This document shows, piece after piece, positions 29,876 to 38,583 of a stretch of DNA of 64,000 nt; positions within the stretch are counted from its first letter, which is position 1; each line of letters begins with the position of its first letter. This stretch comes from Bog-257 sp963846715 (lineage in GTDB: Bacteria > Acidobacteriota > Terriglobia > Terriglobales > Acidobacteriaceae), in assembly GCA_963846715.1 (NCBI GenBank), contig CAWJXA010000002.1:310001-374000 (forward strand). Direction: 5' to 3'. The notes below the pieces were generated by a model. The model had not been told where the DNA came from. It did not search any database and saw only the letters and a list, made by a program, of their open reading frames with translations. The position numbers and the translations under genes are program-made.

Positions 29876-30403
29876 TTTGAGGAGTATTTGCCGACCAAGT
29901 GTATCAGGCTGGTGAGCGGCTGGGAACGAGAGACAGCAACTCACTAATACATGCGGTTGCAAACTATCAGGATTTTCCCGTGATGAAAAAGAGGGACTAC
30001 CGGAGGTGCCGCGTCAGTCAAAAGGTCAAGGAGCTTGACAAGTGGGGTGATAATTGTCCCAAAGGAGAAAACCTATGCAAGCTATGCCAGCCTGGTGGAT
30101 TCTGTTTATTGCCAATCACTGGTTCGGAGCCGATGCCCTGTACCGCGTTCCGGGGCACGCGCTTGGCGCACTGCACCACGCCGTGCACGTTGCAGCAGGA
30201 GTTTTCTGCTGAACCTGAGCTGTTGCAGACGAAATCGAAAACCCAGGGTGCCCTGCGGAGGTCGAAGACGAGACCTCCAAGTATCCGGGGGAGTGGTGTG
30301 CATGGCGATCTCACCCGGTCAATCTCCCTCATAAAATCGCGGCGCGCGAATTGCCGGACGTGGGTGAATGGTAATCCAACTGCTTTCGTGAGGACATCGG
30401 GCG
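29876..30403. other. Intergenic region without recognised gene
   Basis: About 530 bp between the divergent GH57 and LptFG genes. Reading frames crossing it (for example 29899-30429 on the plus strand) have no family resemblance and look like chance frames. The stretch contains no clear palindromes. It may hold promoters for both genes or a degenerate remnant, but I cannot support either from the sequence. Confidence 0.35.
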
Positions 30404-30612
30404 CTTTCAATTATGAAAAGACGATTTGAGGTAGAGCGGGCCTTTCAGGCCCGCGTCCGATGCGCGAGAAGAATTCGAGTGCCTTCAGGCACGGCACAAA
30501 CCCACTTCCCTGCCGCCCCTAGCGGGGCTCCGCCTCAAAGAGGACTGACTTGACGCGGACCTGAAGGTCCGCTCTACCGAAATTCGCCAATCCAGAATTC
30601 AAACTGAGACAC
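30404..30612. repeat. MITE-like repeat (family B, copy 2)
   Basis: Same element as 14146-14355, same orientation. The segment starting GAGCGGGCCTTTCAGGCC is almost identical in both. It ends with CGGTAGAGCGG in reverse orientation and AATTCAAACTGAGAC. The imperfect terminal inverted repeats are about 40 bp. It lies about 60 bp upstream of the LptFG start and could affect its transcription. Confidence 0.7.
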
Positions 30613-30670
30613 TCACCCTCAGCCAAGCTGACTGTTCGCCGAACCTGCTCTTCCGTTAAACTAGAAGTTC

Positions 30671-33046
30671 GTGCGCATCCTGACCCGTTACATTCTGAAG
30701 GAAGTGGCCTCGCACGCCTTGCTGGGCGTAGCGCTGTTCACCTTCATCATCTTCATGCGGGACTTGGGACGGCTGCTGGAGCTGATCGTCCGCAATAGCG
30801 CACCCCTGCCTAGCGTTGCGGAGATTTTTTTCTTCACCCTGCCGACTACGTTCACCCTGACATTGCCGATGGGCGTGCTGGTCGGCATCCTGGTGGGACT
30901 GAGCCGGCTGGCGGCCGACAGCGAAGTGACCGCTATTCGCGCCAGTGGCATGGGCGTGGGAATGTTCGTCCGCGCGATTTCGATTTTCGCCATCGGCGCC
31001 TGGATGCTGGGGATGTTCAACACCATCTACGTGGCGCCGAAGTCAGCCGCCGCACTGAATCGTCTTCAGGACAAATTAAAATCGTCACAGGCGTCGTTTG
31101 AAATTCAGCCCCACGTCTTCTACGAAGAGTTCAAGAACATCGTCCTGTATGTGCAGGACGCGATTCCTTCCAGCGGAAAGACCTTGTGGAAGGGCATCTT
31201 CCTGGCCGACATCAGCGATCCGTCATCTCCGAAAGTCACGCTGGCTAAACGCGGCGCTCTGATTAGTGACTCGCCCGATAAGCTGCGCCTGCACCTGGAG
31301 GATGGCACGCAGCAGGAAACCGTACCGAAAGCCAACGACCAGTACTCGATCACAACGTTTGAAAGCACCGAGATTCCGATTCAACTACCAAGTGGCTCGG
31401 AGCATACCCATGACCTGCTTCCGGTTGGCGAACTGGGACTGCACAGTCTTCTGCGCAACGCCGCCATCGAACGCCGCGCCGCCGTGCCCCTGCAGAAAAT
31501 CGATCCCGGAACCTGGAACTACGACCTAAGCAAGGCGCGCTATTACGAGATTGAGTTCAACCGCAGATTTGCCCTTCCGGCGGCCTGTCTGGTGCTGGCC
31601 ATGGTCGGTATACCACTGGGACTCTCGGCCCGCAAAGGAGGCAAGAGCACCGGCTTTGTGCTCACGATTCTGCTGGTCTTCGTGTATTACTTTTTCTCGC
31701 TCACAGGTGTTTCCATGGCGCGCCAGGGAAAGATGCCTCCATGGGAAGGCGTGTGGATGGCGAATATTTTCTTCTTCCTGTGCGGCCTGATTCTGCTGTG
31801 GCGCGTTGACCGAATGCCGCTTGAGCTGGGCAGCTTCACCGCGCCATGGAAGGCAGGATGGGAAAAATTGCAGGAGCATGTAACGCATCGGCGTCGCACT
31901 CGCACCGCAGGCTCGGGCGATTCCTTGCCGCATCGCAAACGCTTCAGCGCGCGGTTCCCGCTCATCCTCGACGACATGATCCTGCGCGACTTTGCCATGT
32001 ATTTAGGCATGGTTCTCGCTACGTTCCTGATTCTGGCGCTCGTCTTCACCTTCTTTGAGCTCCTAACGGACATCGTGCGCAACAAAGTACCCGTGATCAT
32101 GCTGGCGGAGTACCTGCTCAATCTAAGTCCGTCATTGCTGTACCTGATGGCGCCCGTTGCCGTGCTGCTGGCCGTGCTCATCACCTTCGGGCTATTGGAG
32201 AAATCGAGCGAACTGACCGCCATGAAGGCCACCGGCATCAGTATCTATCGCGCCGCGCTTCCTGTAGTTGTTGTCTGCGGCATCTTCGCCGCGGCCATGT
32301 TCGTCTTCGATCAGCTCTACATCCCCCACACCAACAAGGAACAGGAAATCCTGCGTAACCAGATCAAGGGCAAACCGCCGCAGACCTATCTGCAGGCAGA
32401 CCGCAAATGGATTTTCGGGCAGAACAACGACATCTACTACTACCAGCTCTTCGATCCCGACACGAACCAGCTAGGCGGCGTGTCGATTTTCGAATTTGAT
32501 CCCAATACTTTCCAACTCACGCGGCGCATCTATGCCGCCCACGCGCATTGGGAAGCAAGCCTGAACAAGTGGGTCTTCGAGCAGGGTTGGATACGCACAC
32601 TGTCGGGCACTTCCATCCAGGAATATCGTACCTTCGACGTTGCGACGTTTAATAACTTGCACGAGGACCCGGGATACTTCAAGAAGGAAGTCAAGCAGTC
32701 GTCGGAGATGAATTACGAAGAGCTCGAGCGTTATATCAGCGACCTGGAACAGAGCGGCTTCGACACGGTTCGCCTGAAAGTGCAATTGCAGAAGAAACTC
32801 GCTTTCCCCTTGATCACCCTGGTGATGGCGGTCGTGGCAGTCCCATTTGCGGCGTCGGGCCGCAAGGGCGGAGCGTTAGGCGGGGTCGTGATTGCCATCG
32901 GCATCGCCGTGGTTTATTGGGTGACGGCCGGGTTGTTCGAGGCCATGGGCAACGCCAATCAGCTTCCCGCCATGTTGGCCGCCTGGGCCCCCGACTTCAT
33001 TTTTGCGCTGGCCGGAGGCTACTTCCTGCTGCGAGTGCCGACGTAA
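30671..33046 (+). CDS. LptF-LptG fusion permease for lipopolysaccharide export
   Basis: A 791-residue protein with two consecutive LptF/LptG-type units. Unit 1 (about 1-385) starts LTRYILKEVASHALLGVALFTFIIF and includes LVGLSRLAADSEVTAIRASG. Unit 2 (about 435-791) starts DDMILRDFAMYLGMVLATFLILAL and includes LLEKSSELTAMKATGISIYRAALP. Each unit has six membrane helices around a periplasmic beta-jellyroll. In E. coli, LptF and LptG are separate proteins that work with the LptB ATPase to extract LPS. Fusion into one chain is a notable arrangement. The start is GTG; TAAACT lies 8 nt upstream and there is no Shine-Dalgarno. The next gene is an MsbA-like flippase. Confidence 0.88.
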   Translation: MRILTRYILKEVASHALLGVALFTFIIFMRDLGRLLELIVRNSAPLPSVAEIFFFTLPTTFTLTLPMGVLVGILVGLSRLAADSEVTAIRASGMGVGMFVRAISIFAIGAWMLGMFNTIYVAPKSAAALNRLQDKLKSSQASFEIQPHVFYEEFKNIVLYVQDAIPSSGKTLWKGIFLADISDPSSPKVTLAKRGALISDSPDKLRLHLEDGTQQETVPKANDQYSITTFESTEIPIQLPSGSEHTHDLLPVGELGLHSLLRNAAIERRAAVPLQKIDPGTWNYDLSKARYYEIEFNRRFALPAACLVLAMVGIPLGLSARKGGKSTGFVLTILLVFVYYFFSLTGVSMARQGKMPPWEGVWMANIFFFLCGLILLWRVDRMPLELGSFTAPWKAGWEKLQEHVTHRRRTRTAGSGDSLPHRKRFSARFPLILDDMILRDFAMYLGMVLATFLILALVFTFFELLTDIVRNKVPVIMLAEYLLNLSPSLLYLMAPVAVLLAVLITFGLLEKSSELTAMKATGISIYRAALPVVVVCGIFAAAMFVFDQLYIPHTNKEQEILRNQIKGKPPQTYLQADRKWIFGQNNDIYYYQLFDPDTNQLGGVSIFEFDPNTFQLTRRIYAAHAHWEASLNKWVFEQGWIRTLSGTSIQEYRTFDVATFNNLHEDPGYFKKEVKQSSEMNYEELERYISDLEQSGFDTVRLKVQLQKKLAFPLITLVMAVVAVPFAASGRKGGALGGVVIAIGIAVVYWVTAGLFEAMGNANQLPAMLAAWAPDFIFALAGGYFLLRVPT

Positions 33047-33215
33047 GGCAGCTGTCAGTTCTCGCTTTCAGCCGTCAGCTATCAGCTCGGTCACCGAATC
33101 CGGATGCGGGGTTGCGCATCTAACGGCTTTAAACCATGTGATAAATGGTAGCAGCCGAAGGTGGCTGACGACGCTGACGATAACTCTCCTGATGGCTGAT
33201 AGCCGAAAACTAACC
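33047..33215. repeat. Dispersed CTGTCAG/CTGATAGC repeat
   Basis: The intergenic stretch has CAGCTGTCAGTTC, CAGCCGTCAGCTATCAGCT and, near the right end, CTGATGGCTGATAGCCG, which can pair across the gap. Related sequences occur at 38512-38583, 41727-41770 and 58070-58140. These look like degenerate CAGTTGTCAG-type intergenic repeats rather than coding sequence. They end just before the start of the ABC exporter. Confidence 0.5.
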
Positions 33216-34268
33216 ATGTTCAAGAACCTACGCCCGCTGTTTCCCTATCTACGCAAGTACCGAGTGACCTTCTGGATTGGTGCTCTCTGCGTGCTGTGCA
33301 ACAACGGGGTGTGGATTCTGTTCCCGCTGGTCATTCGGCGAGCCATCGACGACCTCAACCTCGGGGTGACTCGCCACAAGCTGCTTACGTACTCCGCTCT
33401 GTTGTTGGCGGTAGCGGGCACGAAAGCCATTTTTCAGTTTCTCACCCGCTGGATCCTGATCGGAGTCTCGCGCGAGATTGAGTTCGATCTGCGCAACGAT
33501 CTGTTCACGCATCTGGAGCGCCTGTCTTACAGCTTTTATCAGCGCACGCGGACTGGCGACATCATGGCCCGGGCTACGAACGATCTGAATGCCGTGCGCA
33601 TGCTGGCCGGGCCGGGCATCATGTACACCGCCAACACGTTGGTCTTTACCGCGGGCGCGCTGATCTTCATGCTGAGCATCAGTCCCCGGCTCACGCTGTT
33701 CGCCTTCCTGCCGTTGCCGGTGGTCAGCATCGTGGTGCAGTACTTCGGCCGCAAGATTCACGAGCGCTTCGAGCGCATTCAGGCCATGTTCTCGGACATC
33801 TCGGCCAAGGCGCAGGAAAACTTTTCCGGCGCGCGTCTGATTCGCGCCTACGTGCAGGAGCAAGCCGAGATCGAGAGCTTCGAACGCGAGAACACCGAAT
33901 ACATCGCCCGCAGCCTCAAGCTGGTGCGTCTGATGGGCATGTTGTGGCCCACGCTTGAGACCCTGCTTGGCGTGGCCGTCGTAATCGTACTGTGGGTCGG
34001 CGGACGCGAAGTCCTGCTGCACCGGATTTCCGTCGGCAGTTTTGTGGCCTTCAATACCTACATGGTGCAGCTCACCTGGCCGATCATTTCGTTGGGCTGG
34101 GTCATCAACCTGTTTCAGCGCGGCACGGCGTCGATGGGACGCATTCAGAACATGCTGGCAGAACAGCCGGAGGTCACCGATGCCGCTGTGCCCGCGATTG
34201 GCGCTCCAGTCGAGGTTCGCGGCGAGATCGAGTTCCGCAACCTCAGTTTCCATTACGGCGACACGCTT
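33216..34268 (+). CDS. MsbA-like ABC exporter, N-terminal piece (frameshift)
   Basis: The transmembrane half of a type IV ABC exporter with six helices: MFKNLRPLFPYLRKYRVTFWIGALCVL, then FDLRNDLFTHLERLSYSFYQRTRTGDIMARATND, the first intracellular coupling region. It continues to FRNLSFHYGDT, the start of the nucleotide-binding domain, where the frame is lost and a stop occurs at 34310. Removing one base at about 34266 (ACGCTTGA) restores the second half and gives 598 residues in total. The start at 33216 (MFKNLR) is preferred over 33192, which lies in repeat sequence. Located behind LptFG, it may be the lipid A/phospholipid flippase. Confidence 0.85.
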
Positions 34269-35013
34269 GATCGCTGCCGAGCGTGGAACTGGCCATGTGC
34301 ACGGCGATGAAGCGGTGTTGAAAGACGTAAACCTGAAGGTGCGCGAGGGCACCAGCCTGGCGATAGTGGGTCCTACCGGCTCGGGCAAGTCAACACTGGT
34401 TTCGCTGATACCTCGCATTTACGATGCGGCTCCCGGCTCGGTGCTGATTGACGGGCGCCCCATTCGGGAGTTTCCGCTTGCAGTGCTGCGTAAGAGCATC
34501 GGCTTTGTGCCCCAAGAGACGTTCTTATTCAGCGACACGATTCGTGAGAATATTGCCTTTGGCGCCGAACGCGCAACCGATGAAGACGTTCGCCATGCAG
34601 CCGAGGCCGCCAACATTGCCGATGAAATCGAAAGCTTCCCCCAGGGCTACGACACTCTGGTGGGGGAACGGGGCCTCACGCTTTCCGGTGGACAGAAACA
34701 GCGCACGGCCATTGCGCGCGCGTTGATTCGCAGCCCGCGCATCCTGGTACTGGACGACGCGCTGGCCAGCGTGGACACCCAGACCGAAGATCGCATCCTG
34801 AACCACCTGCGGGAGATCATGCAGGGGCGCACCACCATCTTCATCTCGCATAGGGTTTCGACGGTGCGCAATGCCGACCGCATCGCGGTGCTACATGATG
34901 GCCAGATTGTTGAATACGGCACTCACGAAGAGCTGATTGAGCGCAATGGCTACTACACCGAGCTGTACAACAAGCAACTGCTGGAAGAAGAGCTGGAAAC
35001 GGAAACGGTGTAG
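34269..35013 (+). CDS. MsbA-like ABC exporter, C-terminal ATPase piece (frameshift)
   Basis: The nucleotide-binding domain: Walker A GPTGSGKST, Q-loop FVPQETFLFS, signature LSGGQKQRTAIARAL, Walker B ILVLDDALAS and H-loop ISHRVSTV. All catalytic motifs are intact. The reading frame is open from 34042, but upstream of about 34270 it is out of frame with the real gene. About 20 residues rich in Gly/His (RGTGHVHGDEAVLKD) lie between the FHYGD segment and the conserved VLKDVNLKV, an insertion seen in some homologues. The single-base shift is likely an error in the sequence. Confidence 0.88.
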
Positions 35014-35019
35014 CGGGCT

Positions 35020-35376
35020 TCACCCCAGCTTCTTCAGCGCTGCTCGCAAAGCATCAATGGCCAACTGCGCCGCATGACCCGAGGCCGGCGGCACACCCCC
35101 AACGGCATCTACCACCTCTGTTTTGCCGATCGCTCTGGCTTCCTGAAGCGACTTCCCTTTCGCCAGTTCCGTCATCGCGGAGGCGCACGCCATGGCCGGC
35201 ACACAACCTTTCGCACGAAAGCGAACTTCGCTAATCCGTCCGGCGTTCATCTTGATCGCAAGCTCCAGAATGTCGCCGCACGCCGGGTTCTCGATGCGCA
35301 CCTCAGCGTCGGCATCCGGAAGCGCGCCGGAGTTGCGCGGGTGCTCGAAGTGGTCAAGCAGTTGGGAGGAATACAT
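35020..35376 (-). CDS. IscU/NifU-N-like Fe-S scaffold, atypical cysteine set
   Basis: A 118-residue protein of the IscU/SufU/NifU N-domain family: YSSQLLDHFEHPRNSG start, NPACGD and a second cysteine region GCVPAMACASAM. Canonical IscU has a third cysteine in a PPVKxHC segment; here the sequence is PPASGHAAQLA, with the histidine kept and the cysteine replaced by alanine. An extra cysteine lies in AMACAS. It may still bind an Fe-S cluster or zinc with altered ligands, or play a different role. TAGGAG lies 6 nt before the ATG. It is divergent from the BtuF-like gene. Confidence 0.8.
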   Translation of the reverse strand: MYSSQLLDHFEHPRNSGALPDADAEVRIENPACGDILELAIKMNAGRISEVRFRAKGCVPAMACASAMTELAKGKSLQEARAIGKTEVVDAVGGVPPASGHAAQLAIDALRAALKKLG

Positions 35377-35419
35377 GAGCTTGCTCCTACTAGCTTACCG
35401 CGCCGGCCGCTGTCCTCCG

Positions 35420-35425
35420 TATAAT
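35420..35425 (+). promoter_or_regulatory. -10-like TATAAT upstream of the BtuF-like gene
   Basis: A perfect TATAAT lies 9 nt before an in-frame TTG at 35435. If it is the promoter, the transcript would have a leader of only about 2-3 nt. This supports the TTG as the start rather than the ATG at 35375, which would lie upstream of the promoter. Confidence 0.45.
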
Positions 35426-35434
35426 CGAACAGCC

Positions 35435-36247
35435 TTGACCGCCAATCACAGTCCGCAGCGGGTCGTTTCGCTCCAGCCCAGTGCCACGGTCACTCTGCGC
35501 GATCTTAGCCTGCTGGATCGCCTGGTCGCGTGCACAAAATATTGCGCGGACGTCTGTCCCGAGGTTGCGGATGGCTCGCGCCTGATTGTCTCGGATTCAT
35601 GGACCGCGCAGACGGAGCAGATTCTCGCTGCTCGCCCCGATCTTGTGCTGGCGTCGGTTCCCTATCAACTGGATGCAGTGGCGGCCATCCTGAAGGCGGG
35701 TGTGCGATTTCTGGGGCTGGCACCGCGCAAGCTGGCCGATATTTACGCTGACATGGCTGCGATTGCAGGGATAATGGGCGAATGGGAACGCGGGCAAGCT
35801 GTGATCGGCGCCATGCAAAGTGCGATTGAGGAGGTTCGCAAACATGCAGCGGCGGCATCCAAGCCTAAGGTCTTCTGCGAGGAATGGGGCAAGCCGATCA
35901 TCGCGTCGCAACCTTGGGTAGCTGAGCTGGTGGAGGCTGCCGGAGGCGAGTTCATCGCGACACCCGGCAAGTCGCTTACGGCGACAGACGTAGCCATGCT
36001 TCAGCCAGGCGTCATCATTACCTCCTGGTGCGGTGCAGGAGATCGCGTCCCGTTGGAGAAGATCGTGCAGCAACGCGGATGGACAGCATTGCCGGCGGTC
36101 CGCGAAGGGCGAGTATTCTGTGTCAACGACGAACTGCTGAACACGCCGGCGACGAATCTGGTCAGCGGACTGAGCGCTCTGGCCTGGGCGCTGCACCCTG
36201 AGCTGTTTCCGCAGCCAGCCGGGATACGGCAGATTCAGCGTCTGTGA
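35435..36247 (+). CDS. BtuF-like cobalamin/siderophore-binding protein without signal peptide
   Basis: A 270-residue periplasmic-binding-fold protein of the class III (BtuF/FepB) type: RVVSLQPSATVTLRDLSLLDRLVACTKYC at the N-terminus, ILAARPDLVLAS, the long spanning helix around residues 105-135, and ATDVAMLQPGVIITSW. No secretion signal is evident from the TTG start; the alternative ATG at 35375 adds LLLLAYRAGRCPPYN, which is not a convincing leader. Cytosolic members exist and are thought to bind cobalamin or related ligands. No permease gene is adjacent, so a transport role is uncertain. Confidence 0.7.
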   Translation: MTANHSPQRVVSLQPSATVTLRDLSLLDRLVACTKYCADVCPEVADGSRLIVSDSWTAQTEQILAARPDLVLASVPYQLDAVAAILKAGVRFLGLAPRKLADIYADMAAIAGIMGEWERGQAVIGAMQSAIEEVRKHAAAASKPKVFCEEWGKPIIASQPWVAELVEAAGGEFIATPGKSLTATDVAMLQPGVIITSWCGAGDRVPLEKIVQQRGWTALPAVREGRVFCVNDELLNTPATNLVSGLSALAWALHPELFPQPAGIRQIQRL

Positions 36248-36262
36248 TATGAATGTAGGACG

Positions 36263-36745
36263 ATGCAGACGAACCATCAACAACTTGCCTCGGAGCTTAC
36301 GACATTGGCCGACGCGGCCGGCAGCGTCGAAGACTTGATGAGCGTCATCGTTGGACGATTGCAGGAACGTCTGCCCCACTTCGATTGGGTCGGCTTCTAC
36401 ATGATTGAGAAAGGGCGTTTGGGCGAGGATCCCGTACTGGTTCTGGGACCTTATGTTGGAGCGGAAACGCCGCACAAGCGCATTCCGCTCAACCAGGGGG
36501 TTTGCGGCGCGGCTGCGTCCTCGGGGCAAACCCTGGTGGTGGACGATGTCCAGTCCGATCCGCGTTACCTCGCGTGCTCGGTCGAAACCCGGTCCGAGAT
36601 TGTGGCGCCGGTGAAGGTTAAAGACGCGGTCGTCGGCGAGCTCGACATCGACAGCCACACTCCCGCGGCCTTCCGTGACGAAGACCGCCATCTCGTCGAG
36701 CACTGCGCGGCTTTAGTTGGGCGGTACTTGGAGAAATTCTCGTGA
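36263..36745 (+). CDS. GAF-domain protein, free methionine-(R)-sulfoxide reductase-like
   Basis: A 160-residue single GAF domain. The signature FDWVGFYMIEKGRLG, LVLGPYVGAETPHKRIPLNQGVCGAAA, YLACSVETRSEIVAPV and GELDIDS follows the fRMsr pattern. Those enzymes reduce free methionine-R-sulfoxide using cysteines; two are visible (GVCG and YLACS), but the cysteine normally seen in the VAC/xAC segment before them is replaced by ETPH. Activity is therefore possible but not certain. It is followed by a MutT-like gene overlapping or abutting it, suggesting an oxidative-damage pair. Confidence 0.75.
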   Translation: MQTNHQQLASELTTLADAAGSVEDLMSVIVGRLQERLPHFDWVGFYMIEKGRLGEDPVLVLGPYVGAETPHKRIPLNQGVCGAAASSGQTLVVDDVQSDPRYLACSVETRSEIVAPVKVKDAVVGELDIDSHTPAAFRDEDRHLVEHCAALVGRYLEKFS

Positions 36746-36782
36746 CCGCCGGCTGCACGGCACCTCGAGCGAGGCGCGCGCC

Positions 36783-37178
36783 TTGATCAAGCAGGTGGTT
36801 GCCGCGTTGCTCGTGCGCGGCCCGGAAATTTTGTGCTGCCAGCGGACGGAGTATCAGGCGCTTCCGCTTAAGTGGGAATTCCCCGGCGGAAAGATCGAAG
36901 CCGGAGAAGAACCTCCCGAGGCGCTTACGCGTGAGTTAGAGGAGGAGCTAGGCATCCACGCCGAGATCGGCAGCAAAGTTGTGCAGCTACAGCACACTTA
37001 TCAGAATGGCAATGCGGTGGAACTGCATTTTTTCAGGGTCGAGAATTACGAAGGCGAGCTGCAGAACCGAATCTTTCGCGAGATTCGCTGGGTAAACCGT
37101 CACGACCTGCCTACACTCGACTTCCTCGAAGCCGACCGCACCCTGGTGCAGCAGATCGCCGACGGAAAGCTACTCTAG
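36783..37178 (+). CDS. MutT-like NUDIX hydrolase
   Basis: About 131 residues with a complete NUDIX box (GGKIEAGEEPPEALTRELEEELGI: GX5EX7REXXEEXGX) and the PLKWEFPGGK lead-in typical of 8-oxo-dGTP diphosphatases (MutT). It removes oxidised nucleotides or related compounds; the substrate is not certain. The frame is open from 36717, overlapping the GAF gene; the conserved part begins IKQVVAALLVRG, so I favour the TTG at 36783. The stop overlaps the end of the convergent Nramp gene by 4 nt. Confidence 0.8.
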   Translation: MIKQVVAALLVRGPEILCCQRTEYQALPLKWEFPGGKIEAGEEPPEALTRELEEELGIHAEIGSKVVQLQHTYQNGNAVELHFFRVENYEGELQNRIFREIRWVNRHDLPTLDFLEADRTLVQQIADGKLL

Positions 37179-38437
37179 CTTCCCGCTCCTCCGGTCACGA
37201 ACCAGGCTACCGTCAGTCCGATCATGATGATAGTCGTGGCCCACGCAATCACGTTGAACCATGTGCCGTTGACATGCTTGCCCATCAGCTCACTCTTGTT
37301 CACCAGCAATAACATGAAGATGAGGACGAAGGGCAACACGATGCCGTTGACGACCTGTGACAGAATGCTGATCTTCACCAACGGAATATTGGGCAGCAGG
37401 ATGACGCCGCCCCCCGCGATGAGCAGGAGAGTGTAGAGCCAGTAGAAGACCTTGGCCTCGCTGAACTTGTGCCCGACGCCCGACTCGAAGCCCAACCCTT
37501 CGCACACGGTGTACGCAGTCGATATAGGCAGGATGGACGCGGCAAACAGCGACGCATTAAACAACCCGGCCGCAAACAGGATGTAGGCATATTCGCCGAC
37601 CAGTGGCCGCAACGCCTGGGCAGCATCGGCAGCGTCGCGAATTTGCCGTACTCCATGTGCGTAGAGCGTCGCCGCACAAGCCACGACGATGAACCATGCG
37701 ACCAAGTCGGTGAAGAGACACCCCAGGATCACGTCCCAGCGCGACGCGCGGTATTCTCGCGGCCCGATTCCCTTCTCTACGATCGACGACTGCAGATAGA
37801 ACTGCATCCAGGGTGCGATGGTAGTTCCCACCAACGCAATGACCATATAAATGTAAGCCGACTGGTGGAAAGCGCCAGTGTGCGGCGGCTTAAAGGTGGC
37901 GACGAAAGCTTCCTTCCAACTCGGCCCGGCCAGCACCCCGGCAATGATGTAAGCGAAGTAAAAGAACGATGCCGCAAGGAACACTTTCTCGACGCTCTTG
38001 TAGGTACCTTTGACCACAAGTAACCACACCACCAGCGCAGCCACGGGCACACTGATGTAGCGCGAAATATGAAACAGCTCCAGGCTACTCGCGACTCCCG
38101 CGAACTCCGCCACCACGTTGCCGAAGTTGGTGATCACCAGCCCCAACATCATGAAAAACGTGATGCGCAGGCCGTATTCCTCGCGGATGAGATCGCTGAG
38201 TCCTTTGCCAGTAGCCGCGCCCATGCGCGCTGACATTTCCTGCACCACAACCAGCGCGACGGTCATGGGAATCATGACCCAGAGCAGCAGATATCCGAAC
38301 TGCGCCCCCGCGGCGGAGTAGGTGTAAATACCGCCGGCGTCATTGTCAACGTTGGCAGTGATGAACCCGGGACCGATGACGGCCAGGAACATCAGCAGGC
38401 GGATTCTCCAGACTTTAAGCCGTCGGGTCTCGGACAT
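37175..38437 (-). CDS. Nramp-related divalent metal transporter with divergent metal site
   Basis: A 420-residue membrane protein with about 11 helices of the Nramp/APC fold. The TM1 motif usually DPGN reads NVDNDAGG here: an aspartate is kept, but PGN is lost. The TM6 A-M-P-H motif is replaced by LVGTTIAPW, lacking the metal-binding methionine. Loss of this thioether is a mark of Nramp-related proteins that transport harder ions such as Mg2+ (NRMT group). The gene lies directly downstream, on the same strand, of a soluble PRC/MgtE-N/CBS protein, which supports Mg2+ as substrate (inference). A clear ribosome site was not seen. Confidence 0.82.
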   Translation of the reverse strand: MSETRRLKVWRIRLLMFLAVIGPGFITANVDNDAGGIYTYSAAGAQFGYLLLWVMIPMTVALVVVQEMSARMGAATGKGLSDLIREEYGLRITFFMMLGLVITNFGNVVAEFAGVASSLELFHISRYISVPVAALVVWLLVVKGTYKSVEKVFLAASFFYFAYIIAGVLAGPSWKEAFVATFKPPHTGAFHQSAYIYMVIALVGTTIAPWMQFYLQSSIVEKGIGPREYRASRWDVILGCLFTDLVAWFIVVACAATLYAHGVRQIRDAADAAQALRPLVGEYAYILFAAGLFNASLFAASILPISTAYTVCEGLGFESGVGHKFSEAKVFYWLYTLLLIAGGGVILLPNIPLVKISILSQVVNGIVLPFVLIFMLLLVNKSELMGKHVNGTWFNVIAWATTIIMIGLTVAWFVTGGAGS

Positions 38438-38511
38438 GATACTGGGAGTTACGGTGAGATGATGAAGCCAACTCAGAATAAACGCCCAGCGAAGAATGCG
38501 CCAATCAAGAT

Positions 38512-38583
38512 TCAGTTGCCAGTAGCCCGTTGTCGGTTGTCAGTTGTCGGGCTTAGAACTGGCTACTGACAACTGACAACTGC
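38512..38583. terminator. CAGTTGTC-type inverted repeat between two genes
   Basis: GTTGTCAGTTGTC at about 38535 and GACAACTGACAAC at about 38569 form an inverted repeat around a loop of about 22 nt. It sits just behind the stop of the MgtE-N protein gene and before the Nramp gene. It belongs to the dispersed CAGTTGTCAG repeats of the window and could act as a terminator or attenuator. Confidence 0.4.

Noticed and set aside
29899..30429. 176-codon frame on the plus strand
   Set aside because: No family resemblance, many Arg/Thr/Pro/Cys, overlaps a repeat element at its 3' end; probably chance.
33249..34418. 389-codon open frame on the minus strand
   Set aside because: Antisense to the ABC exporter; no domain recognised.
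35597..36703. 368-codon open frame on the minus strand
   Set aside because: Antisense to the BtuF-like and GAF genes, both of which have clear family motifs.
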